Made by a program: the position numbers and the translations under genes. From Rubrivivax sp. (GTDB lineage: Bacteria; Pseudomonadota; Gammaproteobacteria; Burkholderiales; Burkholderiaceae_C): a stretch of 57,641 bases of DNA. The notes beneath the pieces are model-generated. The model saw only the letters and a program-made list of their open reading frames with translations, had not been told where the DNA came from and searched no databases. Numbering within the stretch: position 1 is the stretch's first letter; every line of letters begins with the position of its first letter. The stretch lies in NCBI GenBank assembly GCA_016788525.1, contig JAEUPD010000133.1:1-57641 (forward strand). Direction: 5' to 3'. Shown here piece by piece: positions 45,901 through 51,272 of this stretch.

Positions 45901-47319
45901 GCCGTGCTGTCGGGCGCTGAGCTCTCGGCGTTCGACGCGGCGCGCATCGCGGCTCTTTCCACCGCGCAGGTGGGCGGCCTCACCTCGGTGCAGATCAACG
46001 CGCTGGCCACCGAAGACCTGGCGGCGTTCAGCACCGCGCAGCTGCGCGCGCTGGATACGGAAACGATTGCTGCGCTGGGCACCTCGCAGTTCGCGGCGCT
46101 GACCACCACGCAGATGGCGGCGCTCAGCACCGCTCAGCTGCGGGCGATGGAGACGGCCGATGTGGCCGCACTCGACTCGGTGCACCTGCAGGCGCTCACC
46201 ACGCAGCAGCTGGCCGCGTTGACCACGGCGCAGATCGACGCCTTCACCACCACGCAGATCGGCGAGCTCACCACCGCGCAGGTGGCGGCGCTGACCACCG
46301 CGCAGCTGGCCTCGTTCGACACCGCCGAACTGGCGGCGCTGACCACGGCGCAGTTCGCCGCGCTGACCACGGCGCAGATCGTGTCGCTGAGCACTTCGCA
46401 GGTCGAGGGCCTGTCGACCTCGGACATCGAGGCGCTCACCACGGCGCAGGCGCGCGCGCTCACGGTCGACCAGATCGAGGCGCTGACCACGGCACACGTG
46501 GCGGCATTCGAGACGCGTGACCTGGCCGCGATGACGATGACCCAGTACAACGCCTTCGAGGGCGAGGACTGGGCGGCGATGAGCACGGCGCAGTTCGCGG
46601 CGCTCTCGGGTGTGACGCCGATCGTGCTGGACCTCGACGGCAACGGCGTCACCACCACCAGCGTGGCCGGCGGCGTGGGCTTCGATATCGACGCCACGGG
46701 CCGCGAAAGCCGCACGGCTTGGGTGGGCGCCGGCGACGCATTGCTGGTGCGCGACCTCAACGGCAACGGCAGCATCGACGACGGTCGCGAGCTCTTTGGC
46801 GGCGCCACGCAGCTGGAAAGCGGCCAGCGCGCCGGTGACGGCTACCGGGCGCTGGCCGAACTGGACAGCAACGCCGACGGCCGCATCAGCCAGGGCGATG
46901 CCGCATTCGGCGAGCTGCGCCTGTGGGTGGACGCCAACGGCGACGGCCGCACCGATGCCGGCGAGTTGCGTGGCCTGGTGGACATGGGGGTCGCGGAGCT
47001 GAACCTCGACGCGGCGCGTGGCACCGCGGCCGATGCGAACGGCAACCTGCATGGACTCACCAGCAGCTGGACCGCGGCCGACGGCAGCACGCACGCCATG
47101 GCCGATGTGTGGTTTGCCCGCGAGGCGCCGCAGCAGCCGGCGCCCGAGCTGGGCGACCTGCTGGCCGGCCCGGCCGGGGATGTGCTGGGCGGTGGTGCGG
47201 GGGCTTCGGGCTCACCGGCCAGCGTTCCGGCGGCCCAGGCCGATCGCACTGCGGCGGTGTTCATCCCGAACCGCAGCCTCGACGAGGAATTGACGAGGAA
47301 TCAGACGCCGCTGATCTGA
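33970..47319 (+). CDS. Giant octapeptide-repeat protein with C-terminal calcium-binding-type module
   Basis: The product is 4449 aa from ATG 33970 (GAGG about 10 bases upstream). Residues about 8-4214 are roughly 526 tandem octads with consensus L-[ST]-T-A-Q-[VIL]-A-A. From about 4215 a different module begins (TPIVLDLDGNGV) with three EF-hand-like loops: DLNGNGSIDDG from 4262, DSNADGRISQGD from 4299 and DANGDGRTDAGEL from 4321, ending near ADVWFAR. A tail of about 65 residues follows. No signal peptide is seen. The C-terminal module is shared by many type I-secreted or surface proteins, so a secreted adhesin or matrix role is likely but unproven; no type I secretion genes lie in the window. 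Several octads begin with an N-cap-like Thr-Thr-Ala-Gln, hinting at strings of short helices. Confidence 0.85.
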   Translation: MATLIPNYTTAQIAVMGTAQIAALTTEDWAAFSTAQIAALSGTQIPVISTTGLRVLSTAQFAAFEPADVSAFTPTQVQAFATQQVRAMTSSQVGALVSAQVAALSTAQVVAIDSGDIAALATSSVAALNSAQVGAMASAQIAALETGQVAALSTAAVRGLGSVQIAGLGSADVAALGSAQVAALTTAQVRTLSTAQVQGLESADMAALGTAGVGALASQQLNALNSAQVQGLTAAQVAALNTTQLSQLGTAQVAALETADIAALTTAQLQSLSTAGIAALSTAQVAALTTAQVAALGTRQIAAMESADFGALSTAQVGALSTAQVAALTSTQAAGFETADLAALSTAQVRALSTGAVDALTSAQIEGFAPAQVAAMSTAQLARLDSINATQLAALSTAQVASLGAAYGATLTTADVAAMGTAQLRLLSTGAISGLDSGDIAALSSDQLNALTTGQLAAISTAALAGLDANDFASFGTQRLAALSSVQLGALSGAQLNMLGTQQIAALSGTQMRGLSGADLDALTTSQVRALTTQQLAALTTEQVAGLTGDIGTMTSTQINALSTAAIGALGAALPSAAILTMTPAAIAGLTTAQLDSLADNAALQGLTTQQIAALSTAAIDSLSGAEVAALTSAQVRSLSAAQVRALGADVASLETADVAAMNAGQIGAMSTTQVDALTAGQLAAISTAAITGLAATQIQALGADINNLGTAQFAALAGSQMAALTTAQAAGLEAADLAALRASQLAALTTAAVQALSAAQIQSLTTQQIQGFSANQLNAMGTGDFSAMETADLAALTPTQMAGLQTGLLAAVSQHASVFSSAQLAALSSAQLSALSGGNLGNLGADQIGGTGTANIAAMTTAEIAALSTAQIAGLSTAQMRVLGTDDIVALTDAQLGALRTQQIAALMTQQFAALSTTDLNLLSSAQVAGFTSAQLGTLSPAAMAALGTTQYAGLTSSQLAAISNDQAAALETADLAAIRANQIAGLRNTAVAALSSSQVATLTTEQLAAMSTLQIRAIEPDDLAAIATGRIAALGTAQVAALATQQLAALTTDQLNALGTTQTAALTASQIAGFSPASLAAFGTQTFAALTSAQVAAITPDQMAAMQTADLAALTTARMSAINTAAIAALSADQVGALTTSQLRSLNINQIRAMQPEDLAGLSSSTLGTLSTTQLSALTTAQLEGLSAGQLNGLTASQMASLTAQQVASLEPGKLAGLGTTQFSGLTAAQVAAMTTAQVSQLEGADIAALGTAQIRAFGTAAMVALGADQIAALTTAQAAALSVEQLRAIEVADMSGFTTAALAALTSGQMAALSSAQLAALSGDQLAQMGTAQIAALSTAQIAAMTPEQLNELSTAQFARMTAAQVAAITTAQMAALEGDNLAAFTSTQVAALRTAQIEALSAEALQALTTAQAAVLSTAQVRAIEAADLALMETADIAALGTGAVAALRDAQVNALTGEQLAGFGTAQVRALSTAQFALLDADDMAALTTAQVAALSTAQVASLTNAQFAALGSDDLAALSTAQLAALAPSNIAALGADVVAGFTTAQVAALTTAQIAALTTAQVAQLETADLAALGTAQVRSLSGDQIDALSADQLGALRTAQVAALSTAQVGAIDPDRLIALGTAQFAALTTEQVAALTAGQSAVLENADLAALSTAQVAALSATTLVALEGGHFGALGTTQAAALRASQIAAIDAADIAGFGTSNLAALNSAALRALSGAQLGVIEAEQLAQLGTAQIAALLTEQVAALSPAQLAGLGTSQFAAMGTAQIAAFTTAQAAEMETADLAALSTAQLRAMAPDNVARLSVDAVRALSTAQVAALTTAQVAALTPEQVAGMDTADLAALSAAQLAALSSAQSGALTNDQLGALGTAQVVAWGTAGIAAMTPEAIAALNTAQIAAFSTAQVATLTAQQAAALETGDLAALSAAQVRALTASAVGALAPAAVAALGTEQVAALGSAQMAALSAEQMQAVETADLAAMTTTQVAGLTTVQLDVLDTSQLAAFGTRHIAAMTTAQIASLQPDDLAALGTAQIAALTTAQVAALTAEQAAAMETADLAALSVAQVRALSPAAVAALPAGAIAALTTQQAGALTTQQIAQLNADQVAALETADLAALGVPQLAGFTTAQMQALSTDQLAAFTTRQVNGLSAAQIAAIEPDRLATLSTSQFAALTTAQVAGLGAAQAEQMETADVAALSTAQLRALGTEALAALSTGAVAGMTTAQVAALTTDQVAALRDEQLQAVQTADLAALTTAQLAALGTRGIDQLGTDQLAALTTRQVAALSADQVAVIDADRLAAMGTSQFAALTSAQAAALTADQLAATETADLAALGTAQVRALTSAGLAALGDAQIAALTTAQVAALTTRQLAGLAASQVAAIATDDVRALGTAQVAALTTEQVAALTSAQLLAMTSTQFGVLSVEQQGAIDPATQAALGSDQYRAMSTAQIAALTADQVAALGTGIVSVLSTAQVRAFGSDALAALSSAAVAALTTAQVAALTTTQVAGLSETTLQALATDDVAALTTAQLGALSAEQLNMLGTAQLAALTTRQVAALSAGQVAGLDAADLAAMGTAQFAAMTTAQIAALTADQAAALQTADVAALSTAQVRAFSNDTMAALTTDALVALTTAQSAALTAGQIAAINRDHLAAMQTADIAAWGTQQLNALGDEGLAALSTDQLAALTTRQVAGLTDGMVAAMAGERLNAFGTAQFAAMTTAQIAALTESQVAGLQTADLAALGSAQLRALADGQIAALTSDQVSRLGTAQVAALATQQLAAMEADDFVGMTTAQFAALTTAQVASLAGDKIAAMQTADIAALGTAQVRALGGDAMANLSSAAVAALTTTQLAALTTAQVAAIAQDALAALPTASVAALTTAQVAALSGDQLSALATSQFAALTATQAAAMTPTQIGNLAAASLAALGTAQFAALTTAQVAAMSGDQIAALETADVAALTSKQLRALSNDQLAALTTSAVAALTTQQVRDLATHQIAALEAADLAAMGTAQFAALTAAQVAAITDNQAAALETADIVALGTATIGSLSNAAIAALGTSAVAALTTAQIQAMGTRQIAALEPGDFAALTTAQVAALTTTQVSRLAAEQVAAFESDDLRVLSNAQLQALTTNHIVALTSAAVAALTTAQVQALTSVQIGAMEADDLAAMTSDQFAALTTAQLPSLTAGHAAALGSDDLGLLSTAQVAAIGTAAIAALSTSVVAALSTQQVAGLTTAQLRALGNNAIAALETDDLNVLSSRQVAALANSQVAALTTDQLSQLGTDQLVALSTAQLNAISAANLAALTTDQVRALTAAQVTGLSATHVAAMQTEDMAALQASQVAALSTAAIAALSTSLVDALDSTQLQALTNTQLRALTTTVVAALASDDLNALTGTQFGALTTAQIAALTTDQLSNLSGTLLSAMGTAQLTAIAPARLAALGTDDFANLSATQLGALTTAQVAAMETEDLASLTATQVRGFGTAGIAAMSAAQLQSLTTDQVAGLSTAQIRAIETADLAAMETEDLAALAAIQLPGLSTGQMAALTTAQFTNLTNTQLAALSTAQLNALSTTTLNALGSAQFQALATAQIGGLTTGHVAALETSDLAALSADQVRAFGTAAIAAMTAGQLQALTTEQVAGLRTSQIQAIEVADLAAMQTADIAALTTAQIRALTSAQVAALTTDQLTNLGTAQVAAIGTAQIGSIDSGRLNTLTTEQFAALTSGQIANLGTAQVAGLTTTDLAALGTAQLRGFTTAGIAAMGDAAIEALTSAQVLGLTTQQVRAIGTASIDALETADLAAMSVSQVAAFTGDQLGAMTAGQLQSLTTRQVQALSIGQVNALSAGDLASLTTTQFAALTTAQVAAINATQAAGLETADIAALGTAQVRAFTTAAINALSTDALAALSTAQAAALTAAQAAAIDVADIAQMQTQDVAALNASVLASLTTAQIDALATAQLANLTTQQVAALTSDQLAVLSGAELSAFDAARIAALSTAQVGGLTSVQINALATEDLAAFSTAQLRALDTETIAALGTSQFAALTTTQMAALSTAQLRAMETADVAALDSVHLQALTTQQLAALTTAQIDAFTTTQIGELTTAQVAALTTAQLASFDTAELAALTTAQFAALTTAQIVSLSTSQVEGLSTSDIEALTTAQARALTVDQIEALTTAHVAAFETRDLAAMTMTQYNAFEGEDWAAMSTAQFAALSGVTPIVLDLDGNGVTTTSVAGGVGFDIDATGRESRTAWVGAGDALLVRDLNGNGSIDDGRELFGGATQLESGQRAGDGYRALAELDSNADGRISQGDAAFGELRLWVDANGDGRTDAGELRGLVDMGVAELNLDAARGTAADANGNLHGLTSSWTAADGSTHAMADVWFAREAPQQPAPELGDLLAGPAGDVLGGGAGASGSPASVPAAQADRTAAVFIPNRSLDEELTRNQTPLI
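38923..42186 (+). repeat. Higher-order array of eight 408-bp units
   Basis: The marker octad ETADLAAL-type plus the following AQVRAL-type octad recurs at 38923, 39331, 39739, 40147, 40555, 40963, 41371, 41779 and 42187, each exactly 408 bp apart (17 octads, 136 aa). Confidence 0.85.
43963..46002 (+). repeat. Higher-order array of five 408-bp units
   Basis: The same marker recurs at 43963, 44371, 44779, 45187, 45595 and 46003, again exactly 408 bp apart. Between the two arrays markers are spaced 240, 408, 240, 240, 240, 168 and 240 bp, all multiples of 24. Confidence 0.85.
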
Positions 47320-47384
47320 CGCTGCGGCGTCGCATGGCGGTTCTCCTCGATCGCGCACCGGCGTGGTCGGGGAGAATTCGCGGC

Positions 47385-49349
47385 ATGACAGGTCGCCTGG
47401 ACATCCTGCTTGGCCTGCGCCTCGAGGCGGCCGGTCTTGAAGCAGGCGCCAACGGCCGCCGGGTGCTGGACCTCGCGGCCCAGGGGCTGGGCGACGAGGA
47501 CATCGTGCGCCTGGCGGCCAGCCCGGTGCTGCGCTGGGTGAACGAGTTGCATCTGGTCGGCAACCGCATCGGCGCGGTGGGCGCGAAGGCGCTGGCCATG
47601 TCACGCTTTGTCGACGGGCTGACGAGCCTCGACCTCTCTGGCAACCCGATCGGCGACGCGGGTGTGCAGGCGCTGGCATCTTCGCCGCTGTTGCGCGGTC
47701 TGCGGGGCCTGGCGCTGCGCCACTGCGGCGTCGGGACGGCCGGTGTGGCGGCCTTGCTCGAGCCAACGAGCTGGGTGCGCGACCTGCAACGGCTGGACGT
47801 GCGCGGGCGCGCGTTGCGCATGGACGTCTGGGCTGCGGTGCACGAGCGCGGATGGGTCGTGAGTGCCGAAGCCGACGCCGCGACCTGGTCGGCGTCCATC
47901 CCGGCCGGGGCCGGGTCCACGCTGCTGCAGGTGGCCGCGACGCATGCGCAACCCGGCGGCGAGCCTGTCGCGACCTTCGGGTTCTCTGCCGCGCAGCTGC
48001 TTCAGCGGTTGGCGGATGTGGCTGTTGCCCAGCCCGCCGGGGCCAGGCAGTGGGTGCGGGCTTTCAACCAGGTGTGCGCCGCCGCGCGCCCGTCAGGCGG
48101 CGCCGCCGCGCCGCTCGGTGAGGCCACGGCTCTGGCCCGGTCGCTGCTGATACATGGCATCGCGCCATCGACCGCGCACTGCCCGCAATGCGCGGCCGAG
48201 CACCGCGGCGGCATGCTGCGCCGGCGCGAGTGGTTCGGGGCGGGTGAGGGAGTCGAAGTGCATTGCCCGCAGGGGCACCTGCTGTTCGAGTGGGGGCATG
48301 TGCCGACTCGGGCGTGGGGTGTGCTGGACTCGGTGGCGTCGAAGCGGCTGTACCGAGACGCTGACCTCTCCGTCATCGCTTTCCTGGGAGATCCCGCCGA
48401 CTTGCCGAGCCGGCCCGCTGAAGCGGGAGGCCGTGAGGTCAACGCCGAATACAGCGGCCGTGATGTCAACGCCAACTACAGAGTCGACCCCACGCCTTCG
48501 ACTTCGGTGAAGATGGGACTCGGGCTGCCACGCCGGCTGGCGCGTGGCGCCCAGAGCACCGCCCGCGTGGTGGTGTACGCCGAGGCCTTTCGCGCCGCCG
48601 CGCTGTCCAAGCTCGAAGCACTGGGCGAAGCCGGCGAGCGCCGCCTGCAGGACCTGGAACCCGACCATCAGGGGCCCTGGGCGCTCGGGGCACCCGTGGT
48701 GGTTCGGGTGCACAGCGACGTGCTCGAGTGCACGCCGCCACACCGAACGTTCGAGTGGAGCGGCCGCGACCATCTCGTGACTTTCGCGATGCAGGCGCCG
48801 CCGGGCGCAGCGGCCGGGCGCAACACCACCGTTCACCTCGAGGTCCTGGTCGGCGAGATCACGATGCTCGATCTGGCCGCGTCGGTGCTGGTCGAGGATG
48901 GCCCGCTGGCACAGTGGGGTGCCGTCGAGGCCATGCACATCACGACGGGCGCAACGCCGGCCTCGGCATTCGCCTCCTACGCTTCGGCCGACGCCGACGA
49001 GGTGGCTGGTCGACTGTCGACGCTTTCGCGCTGGCTGCCACAGCTGCGCATCTTCCAGGACTGCCTGGACCTGCGCCCGAACGAAGCCTTCAAGCCGCAG
49101 CTGGCCGAGGCCATTGCGCGCACCGACCGCTTCCTGCTGTTCTGGTCGCGCCATGCCGCAGCCTCACCCTGGGTGCAGTGGGAACTGGACACCGCCGTGA
49201 CGAGCAAGGGGGTGGATCACGTGGTGCCCATGCCGCTGGAAGACCCGGAACTGGCCCCGCCGCCTTCGCACTGGCAGCACGAGCACATGCGTGACCGTTA
49301 CCTGCTCGTCCGGCACGCGATGCGCGACGTGCGCCGCGCGGACGGCTGA
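47385..49349 (+). CDS. LRR-zinc ribbon-TIR domain protein
   Basis: The product is 654 aa. Residues about 27-145 are ribonuclease-inhibitor-type leucine-rich repeats (LHLVGNRIGAVGAKALA, LDLSGNPIGDAGVQALA). A zinc-ribbon-like element follows: Cys266 and Cys269 (HCPQC), then Cys294 and His298 (CPQGH). A beta-rich middle domain runs about 390-515 (APVVVRVHSDVLEC, FEWSGRDHLVTFAM). The C-terminus (about 525-640) is TIR: SAFASYASADADEV, LRIFQDCLDLRPNEAF, DRFLLFWS and SPWVQWELD with the candidate catalytic Glu600. TIR proteins can be NADases or signalling adaptors, often in antiviral defence. ATG 47385 follows GGGGAG by about 10 bases. It lies 65 bp after the giant repeat gene on the same strand. Confidence 0.82.
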   Translation: MTGRLDILLGLRLEAAGLEAGANGRRVLDLAAQGLGDEDIVRLAASPVLRWVNELHLVGNRIGAVGAKALAMSRFVDGLTSLDLSGNPIGDAGVQALASSPLLRGLRGLALRHCGVGTAGVAALLEPTSWVRDLQRLDVRGRALRMDVWAAVHERGWVVSAEADAATWSASIPAGAGSTLLQVAATHAQPGGEPVATFGFSAAQLLQRLADVAVAQPAGARQWVRAFNQVCAAARPSGGAAAPLGEATALARSLLIHGIAPSTAHCPQCAAEHRGGMLRRREWFGAGEGVEVHCPQGHLLFEWGHVPTRAWGVLDSVASKRLYRDADLSVIAFLGDPADLPSRPAEAGGREVNAEYSGRDVNANYRVDPTPSTSVKMGLGLPRRLARGAQSTARVVVYAEAFRAAALSKLEALGEAGERRLQDLEPDHQGPWALGAPVVVRVHSDVLECTPPHRTFEWSGRDHLVTFAMQAPPGAAAGRNTTVHLEVLVGEITMLDLAASVLVEDGPLAQWGAVEAMHITTGATPASAFASYASADADEVAGRLSTLSRWLPQLRIFQDCLDLRPNEAFKPQLAEAIARTDRFLLFWSRHAAASPWVQWELDTAVTSKGVDHVVPMPLEDPELAPPPSHWQHEHMRDRYLLVRHAMRDVRRADG

Positions 49350-49384
49350 GCCCGGTGCCCCGGCTTCCGGGCCCGGTCGGCTGT

Positions 49385-49406
49385 TTCGGTGGACTGCGCC
49401 GCCGAA
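49385..49406. terminator. Hairpin between convergent genes
   Basis: ttcggtgg at 49385-49392 pairs with ccgccgaa at 49399-49406 (8 bp, one wobble) around a 6-base loop, in the 108-bp gap between the TIR gene stop and the glycosyltransferase gene stop. No T-tract; a bidirectional terminator is plausible. Confidence 0.35.
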
Positions 49407-49457
49407 CCGGGCCACGGCTCGGTGCGGCAGGCGCGGCGGTCGGGCCGACCAGGGCCG

Positions 49458-50306
49458 TCAGGCCATGGCGGGTTCGGCCAGCACCCCGGCGCCGGCGATC
49501 TCGATGCGCGCCATCTCGCGCCGCAGCGGTTCCACCAGATGCACGAGCGACGAATCCAGCTCGTCGTTGTGGTCGTGCTTGGTCCACCAAGAGTCGGGCC
49601 GCACGTAGCCGGCGCCGGCATCGGCGGCGCCCGAGGTCTGCTTGAACTGCTTGAAGAACTGCAGGCTCTGCGTCACGTAGTGGTTGATGCGCAGGCGCGT
49701 GTACGAGGGCTCGTACTGCGTGAGGCCGAAATCGATCGGCCGGCCGAGTTCGTCCTGCGTGCCCCAGGGCGTGGCAAAGGTGTGCGAGTTGGGCCCCACG
49801 CGCGTGGCCTGCCGTCCGCGCACGATGCTCTTGACGTGACGGTTGATCTCGAAGGCCAGGCTCGGCCGGCGGCGGTAGTTCTGGATCACGAGGCCGGGCG
49901 GCTCCTGGACATGGCCGCTGCTGCCGAAGCACACCCAGTACGCGCCGATGGCCGAGGTGCGCAGGTAGTCGTACTCCGCCAGCGCCTCGCCGATGCTCAG
50001 TGCGGCGGTGGGGAACAGGAACTCGTCGCCGTCGATGAAGGCCAGCCAGTCACACTCGTGGCCGAACTGCTCGTAGGCGTGCTGGTAGGCCTTGAGCTGC
50101 ACCTGGTTCTCGTCGGTGCTGACGCGAAACGCCTTCAGGTCGTAGACGCTGGACAGCTGGTTCAGCACCGCATCGCTGTGGTCGGTGCAGTTGTGCGCGT
50201 AGACGTAGAACTTCGAGAAGCCCACCAGGTGATGGAAGGCCACCCACTCGTGCAGCCACGGGGCGCGGTTCTTCTGGATGGAGACCAGGCCGATGCGACG
50301 GCTCAT
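49458..50306 (-). CDS. GT92/DUF23-like glycosyltransferase
   Basis: The product is 282 aa. The N-terminus IGLVSIQKNRAPWLHEWVAF and the acidic FIDGDEFLFP motif match glycosyltransferase family 92-like (Glyco_tranf_2_4) proteins, with the DxD-type metal and nucleotide-sugar site. The C-terminal half has RINHYVTQSLQFFKQFK, as in such enzymes. It should transfer a sugar to a surface glycan or protein from a nucleotide donor. GGAGG lies 8 bases before ATG 50306 and decides that start over the longer frame. It ends a three-gene reverse run with an unknown protein and an FkbM methyltransferase. Confidence 0.82.
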   Translation of the reverse strand: MSRRIGLVSIQKNRAPWLHEWVAFHHLVGFSKFYVYAHNCTDHSDAVLNQLSSVYDLKAFRVSTDENQVQLKAYQHAYEQFGHECDWLAFIDGDEFLFPTAALSIGEALAEYDYLRTSAIGAYWVCFGSSGHVQEPPGLVIQNYRRRPSLAFEINRHVKSIVRGRQATRVGPNSHTFATPWGTQDELGRPIDFGLTQYEPSYTRLRINHYVTQSLQFFKQFKQTSGAADAGAGYVRPDSWWTKHDHNDELDSSLVHLVEPLRREMARIEIAGAGVLAEPAMA

Positions 50307-50364
50307 GATGCAACCTCCGCGCATGCGCGCTCCGGTATGAGCGCTTTGGAGCGGCCATGTGCGT

Positions 50365-51198
50365 TCATGGGATCGCCAGCTCTTCGGTAGCGGGCGAGGG
50401 GGCCCTGGACTGCGTGGCCGGGGCGGCCGGGTCCATGACGACGTAGCGGTGGCCGAGCCCGACATGCGGCTGGGTGCCGTCGGCCAGGCCCTGGCACAAG
50501 AGGTGGCTGTGCAGCCGCTCCAGCAGGTAGCCGGCCACGCGCATCTGGTAGCCCTCGCGCTTCACATCGGCGCCGCCGCGGTTGAACGCTGCCCAGGCGG
50601 CACGCAGCGTGCGCAGGTGGGCCAGGAACAGCGGCGTGTCCACCAGGCACAGCGCCGGCGAGGGCAGCAGGCCCTGGAATGAAGCGAAGCGGCGCACGGC
50701 GGCGGCATCGAAGCCCGCGGCACCCAGGCAGGCGGCGAAGGTGACGAGGTCGTCGATGACGTGCACCCGCGCGTAGTTCTGCGCCACCGAGCTGCCCAGA
50801 GCGAACATCGAGCCCACCACCACCGGCATCGCCACGGCGTGCAGCTCGGCCTCGGTGGGCAACAGAGCCCGCGCCTGCGCCGGCGGCGCGATGCGCACCC
50901 ACGGCGCCGTGGCCGGCAGGCCGCCCTCGCGCAGGCCGATGAACTTGCGGTACTGAAAGAGATAGAGCCGGTCGGCGACGAGGTCACCGGCTTCGAGCAG
51001 GTCCTGCAGGCCGAACAGCTGCGAGTACTCGGCCAGCGCCGCACCGTGGATGCCGGGGCCGAAGCGCTGGTCGGCGAGCACGATCTCGCCGGGCAGGCCC
51101 AGTGGCCGCGGCGTCAGCATCGTGAACGGCAGCGTGGGTGCAAACACCGGTGGCACGTGGCCGATGCAGAAGGCGCGCAGCGTCGAGAGGGCAGCCAT
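50365..51198 (-). CDS. Hypothetical protein, possible surface-glycan gene
   Basis: The product is 277 aa from ATG 51198 (MAALSTLRAFCIGHVPPVF). I do not recognise the family. Visible features are LYLFQYRKFIGL, which recalls the QYR element of some DUF4422-like glycosyltransferases, a small-residue block VVVGSMFALGSSVAQNYARV, and a C-terminal VGLGHRYVVMD. No signal peptide or membrane segment. The start is not supported by a good ribosome-binding site. Its position 58 bp before the glycosyltransferase gene and 74 bp after the FkbM gene suggests a shared role in polysaccharide or glycoprotein decoration. Confidence 0.6.
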   Translation of the reverse strand: MAALSTLRAFCIGHVPPVFAPTLPFTMLTPRPLGLPGEIVLADQRFGPGIHGAALAEYSQLFGLQDLLEAGDLVADRLYLFQYRKFIGLREGGLPATAPWVRIAPPAQARALLPTEAELHAVAMPVVVGSMFALGSSVAQNYARVHVIDDLVTFAACLGAAGFDAAAVRRFASFQGLLPSPALCLVDTPLFLAHLRTLRAAWAAFNRGGADVKREGYQMRVAGYLLERLHSHLLCQGLADGTQPHVGLGHRYVVMDPAAPATQSRAPSPATEELAIP

Positions 51199-51272
51199 CG
51201 GTGGCGGGGGTGTCGGGGTTCGCCCGGGTGGGGCAAGTCGGGGCCGGCGGGCAGCAGGGCGACCCGCCGCGC

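Larger units (their letters stand above)
33991..46611 (+). repeat. Tandem 24-bp (8-aa) repeats, about 526 copies
   Basis: Each 24-bp unit encodes one octad such as LSTAQVAA or LTTAQVAA. Register is uninterrupted at least from 37291 to 46147 (369 octads). Before about 36500 there are breaks, for example an 11-residue unit (LDSINATQLAA) near 35122 and 7-residue units (LTGDIGT near 35611; LGADVAS near 35908). Confidence 0.92.

Noticed and set aside
33991-46611. Octad array as a CRISPR or mobile-element array
   Set aside because: The repeat is 24 bp, in frame and coding, with no spacers.
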